This document shows, piece after piece, positions 36,133 through 49,224 of a stretch of DNA of 64,000 nucleotides. The position numbers and the translations under genes are program-made. Source of the DNA: Dryococelus australis (Eukaryota > Arthropoda > Insecta > Phasmatodea > Phasmatidae). The stretch lies in assembly GCA_029891345.1 (NCBI GenBank), contig CM057000.1, forward strand, positions 125,277,338-125,341,337. The letters are read 5' to 3'. Each line of letters begins with the position of its first letter. Within the stretch, counting starts at the first letter, position 1. The notes beneath the pieces were generated by a model, which did not search any database, was not told the DNA's origin, and was given only the letters and a program-made list of their open reading frames with translations.

Positions 36133-37371
36133 ACCCCCAAATATATATAAGCACTATAAATACGGACGCGTTAATTTCGTTAGGTAATTTTTGTTAGTGA
36201 ATCGTCCTATTGGTTGACGTTCACGATTCTTTTTCTGTTTAGACACAAATTAATGCCTTCAACTGTGGCCAACCCTTCAGAGGTCATATAAAAATATATT
36301 TGGTTTAGGTTGTCAACAGAATAGCAGAAATGTTAAACATGTTTTTTTTTCACGTTATAAAAACAACGCCAAGACGTTTGCCTTTAAAAAGTGCGAATAT
36401 CTTAAATGCCCGCCCATTAAACAAATTCACGCTTTGAGATAATACCGCGTATTCACTGCTTCAAACATAAGACGTGCCTTCAAAAATCGTTAAATGACAA
36501 ATAAATATGTTTAACATTTACGAATAGATTAATATTGCATAAATATCCCACAAGTCAGTATTTTGATACAAAATCACGCGTACGCAAACGACAAGTGTTG
36601 CTATTACATTATTAGTAACGAAGACAGTTATCTTGAAGCGCAATGGCTGAATAGAATTGATCCAAATTTTTACAGTATACTTCCCCAATAATATTTGTCA
36701 CTCGATGCAAATTTCGTGAAAATTCGTCCAGCCACGCAGATTTAAAGAACATGGTACTAACGCTTGGTAAGGCCTACTACTTTGCTTACGAAAAAAAATA
36801 CTTTTCGCTTGTAAAATTCCAATGCCTATACTGATGTGAATGAAACTTCACCAGAATACTGACACAATACCTAGCCGGCGACAACATATTTCATGAAACT
36901 GCATTCACACATTTAATGCAGAATCTAATTTGCCCCCAAAATACTTACGTAGGTCAGTCGTGCAGAAGTTAGTACTTACTGTTTGATGTATCGGCTCATA
37001 CAGATTAAATCATTCGTACAGAAGTTTCAACATTGTTTTAACGTACTTATTCCTAAATCTCGAGCAATTTTTCAAGTGCAACATAAAATATTTTCATGGC
37101 GATATTGTTTCAAAACGAGTGACATACGTGCCGATGTATAGCTCGAAAGTAGAAGGGAAATGTATGTCCGGGGCCAACGGACTCCTGAGTAGGAGGAAGG
37201 CGCCGGGCGGCCCCATCTTGGAATTTCCCCAACAAATGTCTCTTTTCCCTTAGAAATGTCAGTTTTCCCCATTTGCAAAAACAACTACCAGAAAATACCA
37301 GTTTTTTGCAGAGCATGGTGACCAGGATTCGTGACTCCCCCCCCCCCCCCCTTCCCCAAATGTACAAAATG

Positions 37372-37402
<31 letters not shown>

Positions 37403-38574
37403 AAATGCCAAAAAACTTAGTATTAAATTATTAAAAAGTTTTTTAAAATTATTATTTAAAGTTTTCAGTCCTCCCGCACATATTTTCCATAACAATTTCT
37501 ATTTTATCCCTAAAAGTTTCCCTTTTTCCCCTAAACTATTTCCTTTTTACACTAAAAAAAAACTTCAATTTATCATTTGATGTCAAACAATTCTTAAAAA
37601 CTCAAAATTTCGGGTATCACTTATCTGCGCACTATCACGTTTCACTGTTGGCATTCTCAGAAAATTTGCCATATGTACGTACAGTAGATAATAACTTATA
37701 TTTGCAGATACAGTGAATTATATATGAAAAAGTCATCTGTGGCTGGTATTGGTTTGAATATACTTGATGCCTAGATATCATTGATGGTTGCAGGATGCAT
37801 GGGGGGGGGGGGGGGGGGGAAGGTTCACGAGCCCTAAGTGCCCCTTCCTTAAGTTGCGCTTATGCAGTGTCAACTTTTAATTAAAACACAAAGTAAACTA
37901 CAGATGTCCACTGTGATATGCTGGCTGGCACCCTGGAAGACAAGGTGCATGATGTCGCCAGCTCGTATTTCATTTTTATTTCATGACTAACCAAATTTTT
38001 ATTATTTATTGCAGTATTTATGCCTGACTAAAGGTATATCATACTACAAAATGCATTCAAAATTATATGAATCGTATTCATGGAAATTAAAAGTTATTTT
38101 ATAGACAGTTCCATGGGGATAACATGAAAATGCACGTGGTATGTAATGACAGGCATAAAATACACATAAAACAATTATAATTGTGCTGCCATCATCAAAA
38201 TGAAAATAGGGGTATGTATAATCAAGCACGTTTTTCTACAATATCTAAAGAGAAACGCAACATTATCCTTTTTGTATTTTTACACGATGTGCTTGTAATA
38301 AATACTTATCCTATTTAAATATGCAACATTTTTCTTTTAATGCTGAAGGTGAAATGTGTAAGATCGTAGAACCTCGACTTTGGGTCATCTTCAGTAATGA
38401 TTCTTTTCATTTAATTGAATTACGACGGCCTCTGGTAAGAATAATACCTACTTTGAAACAGGTGGCATGAGCATCCTAGGAACAGCCTCATTGTCGATGT
38501 ACAGCGGGGCAAGCAGGGGTCAGCCACTGAACAATTGATCGGGATGTCTGTCTGAATAAGTGAATGATACTAAA
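36133..38574. other. AT-rich DNA with G and T homopolymers; no gene
   Basis: Contains a C run at about 37338-37350 followed by a poly-T at 37372-37395, and 19 consecutive G at 37801-37819. No recognised coding sequence. Confidence 0.55.
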
Positions 38575-38993
38575 GGCTGTTCACGATAAAGTGAGCACTT
38601 TAAAAACGAACCTTAAAAATAATTCACTGCCCCTGCATTCATATACTTAATGAGCGCATTGAGTGACATTCACCCAGCAAAATTTGGTAATGATGGCTGG
38701 AAAGTAGTTTAATATATTAACCTTGAATAAAAAGGGTTAGGCAACCATTTGTGATAACTTCAAAGAATTTCTTTCGCTTTTTGTTTTTTAACGCATCAAA
38801 GTGTAAAAAATTGAGCAGATTTGTAAACTATTGACTTTCTTAATAATTTCGCAGTTTCATGTGACCGACAAATGATTAAAGCGATGAGGCCCATGTCAAT
38901 GTTAATTTTACACAAGGCGGAAGAATACACAACGTGTGTACAAGTAGATCTTAAGCAGGGCATTCAAAAGTGCTCATTTTACCATGAACAGCC
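38575..38993 (-). mobile_element. TIR element (family 1, ~420 bp class), copy E
   Basis: Ends are GGCTGTTCACGATAAAGTGA on the left and TCATTTTACCATGAACAGCC on the right. The reverse complement aligns with copy C (8268-8687) along nearly all its length. TA follows the right end. Non-coding. Confidence 0.9.
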
Positions 38994-39490
38994 TAAGAAG
39001 CTATAAACAACGGCCAGCTTCAACCAAGCGTCCAATTTTTCATATCTCACGTAAGGAAAGCAAACTGTGCAAAAGTTTATCTTTGCAGCTCATTATAAAT
39101 ACAAGACTGTTACATAATGTAGCTGACAACCTAAGCTGAAACTAAATAACTTAGATACCTTACCCTTTACATATGGTTCACATTTTGAATGAATTGTTTT
39201 TTGGAATCGACTTTTAAAAATTCCGCCTGCGAATAATTTTTTTTTTCTATAAGCGCAAACTTCTCATGGACATCTTAAAGCGATTGTGGCAACGAAAATG
39301 TTAAAATTATTGAGGCCATGGGTTTGACTCTTAAATATGGCAGTGCACATCATTTCGGTACGGGCCTAGTCCAGTGGACGACTGACATCTCCCTCCCCTA
39401 CAATTGGTTATCAGATTTACATCATACCCCTCTATCATCATTTACTCATTAAGTCTGACTTCATACTACCACCTAATTCCACTTCTATAA
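38994..39490. other. AT-rich spacer between two TIR elements
   Basis: Nothing recognised. Confidence 0.5.
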
Positions 39491-39720
39491 GCTATATTCA
39501 CGTTAAAGTGAGCACATTTTGAGGTCCTTCAAACAGGCATTAATAATTAATAAATTAATTTTATTGCAACCTCAGATGTTAACTTTTGAGAATGGTAAAT
39601 TATATACATTGTGTTTGTTGGTTACATGGCAATGTTTATATTAAAAGGTGGCAAAAATAATTAAACTGATTGAAAGGAAAATTTTAGCAGAACCTTGAAA
39701 AGTACTAACTATGAATAGCC
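39491..39720 (+). mobile_element. short TIR element (family 1, ~230 bp class), copy F
   Basis: Left end GCTATATTCACGTTAAAGTG, right end TACTAACTATGAATAGCC (right TIR partly deleted), TA immediately after the right end. The interior resembles copies B and G (GTGTTTGTTGGTTACATGGC, AAAAGGTGGCAAAAATAATT). Confidence 0.8.
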
Positions 39721-40320
<600 letters not shown>

Positions 40321-40640
40321 TTTATAAGATGACAGTGGGTTCATGATGAATGGAGGTCTTAATAAAAGTAAAAGAACAAAATTTGATTTTAATTTATCCA
40401 CACAGCTATTATTTACAACATTAAACTATCTCTATGCTGACTATAGTCACTTTAATTCACACTCATTATCAACACACTAGCAGCATGCCATCACTTCACT
40501 TCGCTCAGGTTTTATGGAGTTATTGAAATAACAGGTACCTATATATGCGACTACCCGTGTCTACCTGCAACAACTTGCGACTACCCATGACTATCTGCGA
40601 CTACCCGTGACTACCTGCGACTATCTGTGACTACCTGCGA
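40321..40640 (-). repeat. 3' LTR of the gag-only retroelement (inner limit uncertain)
   Basis: Matches 42525 onward as a direct repeat: TTATAAGATG, then GGAGGTCTTAATAAAAG, TTTGATTTTAATTTAT and TTCACACTCATTATCAACAC. The outer TG/CA terminus appears lost into the microsatellite. The inner end is not clear because a minisatellite (40547-40645) intervenes. Confidence 0.65.
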
Positions 40641-40645
40641 CTTCG
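40547..40645. repeat. minisatellite of TGCGACTACC(C/T)GTGACTACC units
   Basis: Roughly five units of 20 bp, each made of two related 10 bp halves (GCGACTACCY and GTGACTAYCT), expanded within the LTR. Confidence 0.85.
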
Positions 40646-40789
40646 GAAACTCTTGGCAGGACCCTCGCTGCTCTTTGGATTCTCTCAATCTATTAGAATA
40701 TGGTAACTTGTGCTTTACAAAAGGACTAATCCCTTTATTACCGGTTTCAAATGATGATGTAACTACCGAATCTCCCCTTGCATCTTCCT

Positions 40790-42350
40790 TTTTAAAGTGC
40801 TGGCTCTTGCGAGGAATGCCACATGTTGTTGACTGGATACTTGTACAATGTACCCTGAAGAACTGGTAGCTTCTCTCGACTGCCTAACTCTCCTTCTCGA
40901 GCTCACACATATGATTCTTTTCTCTCGCCCCCTCGACACGAAGCACTTCATCCATGGGACTGCTATCCTCAGAGCCACTGCTGAGAGGGACCATAACATC
41001 AATCGCTCCATGCTACAAGCTCCTTTCACTGCTATGTAGCAGTGTGCGCTGGGCTTCTGAGCAACACTCACAAATTATATCTTGTGCGTTTACCAACTGC
41101 TTTGTAAGGTGTACAGCTTGCAGCATCAGCTCATCAATGTGGTGTCCCAGTTGTTGGGAATACACACAAAGCTAATTTCTTTATGCAAGTACTTGAATGT
41201 TCTCATTGTAGCCATTTGTTCTTCCTCTCACTCCCTCTTTTCCCACTGCTGCTTCTGTTTCTGCTGCTGTTGTGGGTAGTAGGCTCTCAGGTGCCCCAGC
41301 TGTCCACATGACAACACCGGGCAGCAAAGCTCTGTAGCACGTACCCTGGAAGCGATGCCCCTCAAAGCCAGCAGCAACTTCTTCAGTGTCTTCATTATTC
41401 CGTCTTTGTTGTCTTCGTTCAGTGTCACTGTCCGTACCGGACGTCGGGGCGCGGACCCATGTCTTACTGACTTTACCTCCAATTTCAGGCCAGGGCATCC
41501 TGCATGTTGCGGGGTGCAGCCAGATGTACCTGTGTGTCAGCAATGGCATTTTGCGTGCCTCCCGGGGGCACCCTTCCAGAGATAGATGGGAATGCCGCAC
41601 AATGTCTTGCCATAGCTCCTACAGTTGCTCTTCTGGTCGCTGAGTGCGGCTACGCAGTTGGGCATCGTGGGCACGTGGCAGTTATCAGTTGCACAAAATA
41701 GTTCCAAGGCCGAAACCTGTGTGGGGTACTCCAGTCAATGTTGCTCAGGCTGAGATTGTAGTATGGTCAGTGCAGGGCTTCTCAGTATAGTGGAAAATTA
41801 GTACGCCCGTTGTTCGGCTGACCAGCTATTCACAGGGGCGATTATTTCAAACTGGTGTTGATACTCTCACAAAAAAGTCTGGACATTGTAAGCGGCGGGC
41901 TTAATTGAGAACTCCTTCCCTACTGCTGGCTGCATGACACTGATGCTGTAGAGCTGGTGACTATTCTCCATGGTTGCTGTGATGGTTACGACTTGCACAG
42001 CTTCCCCACTTTTGTTGGCTGCAGGTGTAGTAACAGTGGAACTTTGTTGCTGAAGAAATTCCTGCAATTACTTCTTCACTGCAATGATTTTTTATTTCAT
42101 TTAATTCTCCACACTTTACATCCTTTTGTTTTACACTGCCTACCGACTGGCTAATGCCTTGTATATTCCTGTTTACATCATCTATTTTCTTGTCTACATT
42201 CTCATGCACTGCACTTATTTGCTTATCTACATTTCAATTTTCACTTTCTGTCACACTGCTAATTTTGCTATCACGGCTATTAACAATTATGCTCACTTGG
42301 CTAACTATCCCCTCAAATAATACTTGCAGGGTTTCCAGTTCTGTAGACAT
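40790..42350 (-). pseudogene. Gypsy-type retrotransposon gag (broken)
   Basis: Minus-strand reading starts at an ATG (42350) with a heptad-like N-terminus (MSTELETLQVLFEGIVSQ, later HENVDKKIDDVNRNIQ). It passes a Gag capsid-like segment with AAYNVQTFL, EYQHQFEIIAPVNSWS and LRSPALTILQSQPEQ, and reaches a decayed CCHC zinc knuckle (CGQLGHLRAYYP near 41285). The last part (DVMVPLSSGSED) is homologous to the gag end at 9200-9660. Gag packages the element's RNA into cytoplasmic particles. Stops and frame changes are frequent, and no protease, reverse transcriptase or integrase follows before the LTR at 40640. The copy is therefore gag-only and non-autonomous. Confidence 0.75.
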
Positions 42351-42379
42351 TTTACAAGTTACCATTCACTGCGATGATT

Positions 42380-42425
42380 GTAAAAAAAAAAAAAAAAAAA
42401 AAAAAAGTCTTATTTTTTTTTTGCT
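42380..42425. repeat. poly-A then poly-T tract in the retroelement leader
   Basis: About 25 A, then GTCTTA, then about 13 T, between the 5' LTR and the gag start; capable of a short hairpin. Confidence 0.85.
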
Positions 42426-42524
42426 CACAGGAATTACAATTAGTTTGTTTTAATGTCACTAATTACTAGCCTATTGCTTCACTTAATTTACAATAGAATG
42501 TCTCCATCCTACTTCTGATGCCAG

Positions 42525-42985
42525 TGTTATAAGATGCCAGATGAGTGTATTAAGAGTTCTTGAGGTATGGAGGTCTTAATAAAAGCAAAAGAACCAAATT
42601 TGATTTTAATTTATTCACACAGGTATTATTAACAAAACTAAGCTATATAGCTTTAGTATTACTCTTATTATTCTCAGCGAGTGCAATTTTTAATGTCCAA
42701 CTCAAGTCTAATTAAAGTCCTTCTCAATGTCTCTATTTTGAATATAGTCAATTCACACTCATTATCAACACATGTTTAGTCTGTCTATCTCAATCATTCG
42801 AAATGTCTTACAGTCATGCATCCAGCTCAATAGTCCGGCCTGCCAGTCACTCTCTTCAGTACACAGATGCTCGCAGTCCACAGATTTTACTCCCGCTGGT
42901 CACTTCCGTCGCTACTTGTTGCTCTTCTGGCTCTTCGTCTATCGCTTAAGGTCGCACAATCGGCCAAACTCTAAACTCCCAAAAT
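42525..42985 (-). repeat. 5' LTR of the gag-only retroelement
   Basis: On the minus strand the LTR ends ...CTTATAACA and is followed by CTGGCATCAGAAGTAGGATG, the position of a tRNA primer-binding site (which tRNA is not assigned). The homologous direct repeat is at 40321. The outer boundary near 42985 is approximate. Confidence 0.7.
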
Positions 42986-43315
42986 AACTGTTAGTTTGGG
43001 GGCCCATTGCATTTAAATAGTTTCAGTTGCTCGATCTGGAGTGTTCCCTGCACCCGAAGTCTCGCTGAGAGAGGAATGGATGATGTAACAGAACATTCCT
43101 TCAGATAAATGTAGAAATTCAATGTGTCAAAAGTCAGAAGCGTGCGAGATATGGTAGACTTATCGCGGCAGCAAATAGCAGCTGGCCTTTGTGACTGCCG
43201 TTGGCATCTCACACTATTAATTTCTCCTCCACATACTCCTTCGCTTGCTTGTGTGGGTCAAGGAAAGCGAAGCAAAGCAGAAACACACAGCAATATATCT
43301 AGACACACATACATA

Positions 43316-44517
43316 CACAGTCGAATCACGTTATTATGACCACCTGCTAGAAGTGCCTTTTGCAGTGCATAACCCATGACATGGGCTGGTGAAGCGGGTA
43401 TATTATGCGACCGACATGTACGCAGCGTGCTTTCTGCTGTCATGGGTAAGGGGAGCTATTTAACAGAGTTGCAAAAAGGGATGATTATCAACTTTCGGGC
43501 CAAGTAGGGCAGCATTTCGGAAACAGTGACATTTGTGAACTTTTCACATGCCTCTGTGGCAAACGTGTACTGTCAATGGACGAATGGCACCATTGGGAAT
43601 AACCGTAGAGGAAATTGCAGAACTCTACGCACCATTGATGTCCGAGGTGAACGTCGACTACAATGGTGCATGAAGGCCAACTGACAGGCTACAGTGGAAC
43701 AGCTCATCAACCAGATGAACCAGGGGGCATCCAGACGTGTCTATGCAACAGTTCAGATAACCCTTCTGTGAATGGGGCTCTTGAGTGGACGGAGGGTGAT
43801 TGCACCCATGCTAACACAGTTGCATTGACAAAAATGGCTGGAATTTACACAACAGTATGGCGACTGGACCGCTGCTGATTGGCAACAAGTAGCCTTCTCC
43901 GACGAGTCACATTTTCAGCTGCGTAGAACGGATGGGCATCGGAGTGTCCGGCGAGAAATGCCGGAGAACAAACACCTTACATCCATTACTGGACGAACAC
44001 AGGGCGGTGCAGGCAGTGTTATGGTCTGGGGACTGTTCTCTTGGGATTCTCTAGGTCCAATCATCCACGTGGAAGGCACTCCTGATCGATTTGGTTATGA
44101 ATCCATCCTTGGCGATCACGTCCACCCGTACATGATTGTATTTCCTCGGGAGGATGGGATCTTCCAGCACGATAATGCGCCTTGCCACACAGCTAGAAGT
44201 GTCCGCATGTGGCTGGAAGAGCATGATCGATACTTCAAAGTTCTTCCCTGGCCTTCAAATAGCCTCAATCTCAATCCAATTCAACATCTGTGGGACCATC
44301 TCAATCATCGTGTTTGCCATCTCTCTCCTTCACCACGCAACCTTAATCAGTTGTGTGGGACACACTGCAGACAGCATGGTTCCAAACACCTGAGGAGAAC
44401 CATCAGCACCTGACTGAGTCACTGTCAGCTCATCTAGCTGGTGTCCTTGCTGAAGGGCAGTTACTTTGGATACTAGCAGGTGGTTATAACAATGTGTAAT
44501 AATGTGATTCGACTGTG
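43316..44517 (+). mobile_element. Tc1/mariner transposon, complete ends (DD36-type)
   Basis: A 1,202 bp element starting CACAGTCGAATCACGTTATT and ending GTGATTCGACTGTG, with the inner repeat CCACCTGCTAG/CTAGCAGGTGG at both ends. It is flanked by TA at 43314-43315 and 44518-44519. Structure and length are those of a full-length element, but the right TIR carries a short insertion and the transposase is broken. Confidence 0.93.
43442..44470 (+). pseudogene. Tc1/mariner transposase, DD36 spacing with Glu-to-Gln change
   Basis: Starts at ATG 43442 (MGKGSYLTELQKGMIINFRA) with an in-frame stop at about 43505, then decays. It recovers as KWLEFTQQYGDWTAADWQQ and is open from about 43835 to 44413. 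Catalytic motifs: SDESHF holds the first Asp, FQHDNAPCHTA the second, and WPSNSLNLNPIQHLWD the third position, where the conserved Glu is Gln. Exactly 36 residues lie between the second Asp and that Gln, unlike the 34 of classical Tc1, which points to the DD36E (Incomer-like) lineage. The C-terminus is shifted. The enzyme would catalyse cut-and-paste at TA; this copy cannot. Confidence 0.88.
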
Positions 44518-44672
44518 TATACAAACACAATTTTTGAGTACCATTAAAAGTTTTTTTTTTTAACTTTCCTTAATTGCAGTTCAGGTGGAAGACTAAAAAT
44601 ATTTGTAAAATACAGTAAAATTTTAGTATAAAGTACATCTTTCAAATCCTCTGCAGATATAATATAATTATA

Positions 44673-44903
44673 GGCCGTTCACTGTAAAGTGAGCACTTTT
44701 TGAAGCTGTTTCATCAGACATAATAACCAATAAATACATTTCATTGTGGCCTCTGACTTTTTATTTTGGGTATGGTGAATGTATACACTGTGTTTATTAC
44801 TCACATGGCAGGGTTTACATTAACAAGCAGTGGAAGGATATAAATTGGTTGAAAGAAAAAAGTAACTAGGCCATCAAAAGTGTTCACTTTACTGTGAACA
44901 GCC
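44673..44903 (+). mobile_element. short TIR element (family 1, ~230 bp class), copy G
   Basis: The best-preserved short copy: GGCCGTTCACTGTAAAGTGA on the left and TTCACTTTACTGTGAACAGCC on the right in near-perfect inverted symmetry, with TA on both flanks. It shares the interior with copies A, B and F. Non-coding. Confidence 0.92.
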
Positions 44904-46560
44904 TATAAATACTTGTTCAGTATAAAGTACAAAATTCAAGTCCCTTTGTGTACTTTGTATCGAGATTCTATTGTACTGCAATTGATGGTGCCATTTGGAT
45001 GTTCCATTAACTACGTGCACTATGTGATCGGAAAGTTGTTCTATTCCATCGACCATATGAATTAGTATAACTCCTACGCCATTCTGTACCTGATCAATCT
45101 GACCATGAACCTACAATGCTTAGAGGTGAAGTGCTTAATGCGGAGACAAGACTCATTTATGATGGTCTGTTATGAAAATTATATTTACGAACATGTAACA
45201 TGTTTGCTGTACTGAGTAAAACTGCAAAGAAATGTCTTCAAGTCAAATTCTGACGAAGCATCATGAATAGCCATTTAAATTTTTTAATGCACTGTCTCTT
45301 AAAAATATGGATACTTAATTACTCTTGTTCTACAAATTGTTTTCAAATGTGTGTCACATACTATTATATTGTTCCCATAATTATTGTTATAGATTTCAAA
45401 TGTTGTGCTATAAACAAGTAACTTCAACGAACTTCAAATGGGCATGAACTCTCTTACAAAGCACTCTTGGTCAAGAAGGTTGATTACACTTGCTTATGAC
45501 AGTAGTACCCTGTCAGTGACAAATAAGTTGGCGAAATTACCACATCGAATGCCTACATTGGGGGGGGGGGGGGGGGGGGGGGGGCAGCTTGGCATGGCCT
45601 GCCTGGCCCACCGTGTGCGCATGCATTTGAATAGAGATAATGTACATGTTAATCAAAACAAATACTGTACTAGAAGAAAAATTAATTCATCACGTACTTA
45701 TTTACTTGTATAGCATGCACTCGTGTATAGCATACACCATGATTTTTGCAACAAGTTCCGGGAAAAAAGTTTTTAAAAATAAAATCGCACCAAAAATTTG
45801 TGGCACCCTGTTAAGAAGTATGGAACAAATTATTCTTTTTACATTAATGTGTGATGAATGTGATATGTTTGGAAAATACTTTAATTATAATTAAATAACG
45901 GGTGCAAAAAGCCAAAGTAAAAAAATTCCGGAAACCTCATACACCTACTACTAAAAATTTTCTGTTTCGTTTTTCTTTTTCCTACCTTTTCCTTTTAGCA
46001 GTAACCAGCTCTTTTTTTTTTTTTTTTTTTTTTTTTGCAGTGCTAGAATGTCACATCACCCTTATCGAAAAAAAAGTCTCCCCATCCCTTCTCCCCCCTC
46101 CTTTTTTTTTTTCATGAACATGGCTCACTAGCCTCTGCCATGGACACAAAGAGGGATGGCGTAATTCGCTGGGTGTTATTACAAAGAATTGTGGAGGGGG
46201 GGGGGGGGGGGGGGGCTAAAAACGTGTCAGCTCTGGTTTTGTAGCGTGGCAGGATGCAATTAGTTGGGGGGGGGGGGGGGGGTGTTTCGACATACACATA
46301 ACTGAAGGGTCGTTGTGAAAGAGAGAAGGGGGAGGAGTGATGTAAGAATGAAAGATGAGACAACAGACAGTTCCACCACTTCCCTCAACATCCCCAGACA
46401 ATTTATGGCTACCACGCCTTCCTTTCTTTTTTTTTTTCAGTGTATAGAGCACACCACAGAAACGTTTTCCTTTATTTTGGGGGAAAAGGATGCGCTATAC
46501 ACGAAAAATGCGAACGAACAGCTTCTTAAAGAATAAAGCACAGCATGTAAACAAAAGTTT
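44904..46560. other. no recognised gene; three long poly-G runs
   Basis: G runs at 45560-45584 (25), 46196-46215 (20) and 46266-46282 (17), plus poly-T at 46012-46036. Open frames around them are low-complexity artefacts. Confidence 0.6.
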
Positions 46561-46569
46561 TACAGCACA

Positions 46570-47147
46570 GGCAAGTAAAGCTTTAGGTATTAAATTTCAA
46601 TATATACTGAAAGTACAGGCATTGAATCTAAAATGGCTTGTACTGACTGCAATACACTAATGGAGAAACTGAAGGAAAAATTTTCAGATACTTACCCATG
46701 TCCCAAAACCACGGAGCATTAAAAAAGCCAGGAATGTTCTATAGGAAGACGAGAGTTTTAGGAACACCAGATAAGAAAAAAGGACGCCCCATTAGTGAAG
46801 ATATAGTTAAGAGTGTCAGACAGTTTCATTATGACGACGACGAAGTAAGTAAAATTTCACCAAATGTACAGGATTGTGTGTCTGCTCCAGGTGAGAATGG
46901 AAAACATGAGTTAGAAGATAACTCTTTTGGATGTAAGAAAAAATATCCTGATGATAAACTGGGGATAACAAAGTTTTGTGAGTTATCCCCAAAAGAGTGT
47001 GCAATTGTAAACAGCCGTGGCATTCATTCATTGTGTGTGTGCACACATCATCAAAATGTCAAACTTAAAATGCAAAATGTTGGTCTTACTATCCCGTATC
47101 AAGAACTTGACACGTGCCCGGTTACCGACTGTTTGGCACAATTGTAG
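46570..47147 (+). pseudogene. N-terminal half of an arthropod transposase-like repeat-family protein
   Basis: From 46698 the frame carries KKKGRPISEDIVKSVRQFHY, then a conserved core with KYPDDKLGITKFCELSPKEC and IHSLCVCTHHQNVKLK, ending near TDCLAQL. From general knowledge this matches a large family of uncharacterised, repetitive proteins in arthropods and other invertebrates whose second half carries DG...QYKN and DGVGG motifs. That second half is found 2 kb downstream at 49225-49870, so an insertion split the gene. Upstream of 46698 related words continue in other frames. The family is probably a transposase (RNase H-like fold inferred, not shown). Confidence 0.65.
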
Positions 47148-49220
47148 TGGTTTTATTTCACTAGACCAAGTGCACGTTTTAACGTTTACAACAAGAGATT
47201 TTGCTGGGTCGTGTTGGTTTACGAGTTGGCACGAAGTCTTGGGTTGATACCTTATTCCTTGTAGAGGGTTGTCATATCAGTAGCTGATGGGAGGTGTTAG
47301 TTTTACCTGACTTACTCTTACGATCTTCGGCCGGTTCGTGAAGTCGGGTTGGCGGCTGAGCGAAGCTGGTGCTGCAGTCCTTGGGTTTTGGGTAGATTGT
47401 ACAGTGCCGGTTCACACAGTACTGTAGGTTCCAGGCCGCTGACTCTTGGCTCCAAAACCTGGCGTTGGCGATTTCGTTACCTGGTTTCCGTTCTGTACAC
47501 TATACCCCTCACAACAGGATGGCAGTCTAGGCTTGTATGGAACGCCAGTGTAAAAGATATGTAGCGTACCACGGGAGCAGTCAGTGTTGTTCATAGCCTT
47601 AGTGAGGTGGCGTGGTCCTGTTCCGCCTGTCTTCCCTTCGTAGGAGGGCTAGGGTAAACCACTGCTTGGCAGCAAGATGAACTATCTTTTGTTCCCTACA
47701 GCATCGGCTGTGCCTTATCTTATAAGGCATAGAGCGTGGTTTGCCACTGAACAATACACGTTGTGCACTACAGACGAGAAACTCTTTCCTATAATAGTGT
47801 ATGTCCGGTAGCTGCTTGGTGCTTCAGAAGATCCCCCACCTTAGCGGGCAGACCAGAAGCGTTGAGCAGTGTGGACCACCAATGCTTCTACTGGCTGTGA
47901 TATCCAGCCAAGGCCAGGCCGCAACACCCAAGCAAATAGCCTCTCCAGCACCTAGGTGCTCTAGTAGGGAATACAACCTAGGCTTGCTGTCTCCCCTTGG
48001 TTGGAAGTATTCCTAGTGGTTGTGGCTCCTCCGGTTTATCCATCTAGCACCTAGGTGCTTGGGTGAGGAAACAACGGGCGGCTGTCTAATGGGTGTGTTA
48101 CAAGACTGGAGGATTCCAGAATGGGGTCCTCAGTGAAAGCTAGTTCGGACCCAGTTTCTGTCGGCAGTGCACAGTGCGAATTGTTCCTAGCTGGCAAAGT
48201 AGATATTACAGTAGAAATAAAAACTTATGGCTAGAGAACAAAGTTGTATTTATTGAGAACTTAATAAACACAGTGACCCATGCTATCTCCTACCAAGCAG
48301 ACGGTGTACTGAAAGCAACCTATGTTAGCCAGGTGTAGGCGACTGGGTCCTAGGCTAGAGGGAAGGTTGAACTAGAAAACTGAATAAATTAGTACTGAAC
48401 TAAAATTGTCAAAATAACGGGTGTCTGGAAGAGACAAAAAGAAGTTAAAAGTTCCTTTGCTGTTGTAGCAAGGTGTATTCGTGTTAACTGCTGTTTGTAG
48501 ATGAAGCTTCCAGTAGCTAATCGCTGTTGCCGTCACTGAAGCCTCTGGCAACGACAATGGTAGAAACTACTGGTGGTTCTCGAAGAATGTTGTCGTCGCA
48601 GGGAGCAGCCGCTGGGGGCTTCATTAAGACTTGAGGTTCGCTGGAGGCCCCAGCACTAGGAGTGATGGAGTGAGCTCGAGAAACTGCAAGAAATAACTCT
48701 GGAACCCAGCCGCGCACTGACATAAAATCAGAACTGTAGAGTGCAGCAGCAGGTTGCAGGGAGGGCGTGTGACGTCCCTCTGCTGTGAGGCGGCGTGGGA
48801 GGTAAGAACCCTCTCGTCAGCACTTGGCTTTGCGAATCTTCGGTGGCGCTCAGCCGCACCCCGAGGTGGCCGACAGCTTGTAGGCACTAAGCACGGTGGG
48901 AGGGGGAGGCGGCATGCTCGCTGGGTTACGCAACATTAAAAGCCACGTGTTCGGCCGCCCTGTAGGATTTAGGCGGCACACAACTTCTGTGTAAAGGTTT
49001 GCAGGTTCGACTCTCATGTGGGTTGAAGTAGGAATACTTGAAATGATAAAAGATGAGTCATAATCATATTTAATAGTAGTATAAGTGGCACGCGTCAAAC
49101 TACTCCAAAATCTAGTATGCAACCTATCCCCTGAAGAGTGTATGCTGCACCTCTGTCCTAACTGCCCCAATACATCCTTGCTCCACGAATATCTCATACA
49201 GATGGAATATTTAGTAAATT
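47148..49220. other. 2.07 kb GC-richer insertion inside the transposase-like gene
   Basis: Clearly GC-richer than its surroundings. It carries many short frames on both strands and a perfect 14 bp palindrome, AGCACCTAGGTGCT, twice (47947-47960 and 48046-48059). There is an AATAAA near 48265. A minus-strand frame, 48850-49197 (RYSWSKDVLGQLGQRCSIHS), is unrecognised. A tRNA-like B-box word, GCAGGTTCGACTC, lies near 49000. It may be an LTR or another non-autonomous element; I find no clear terminal repeats or target duplication. Confidence 0.45.
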
Positions 49221-49224
49221 AAGA

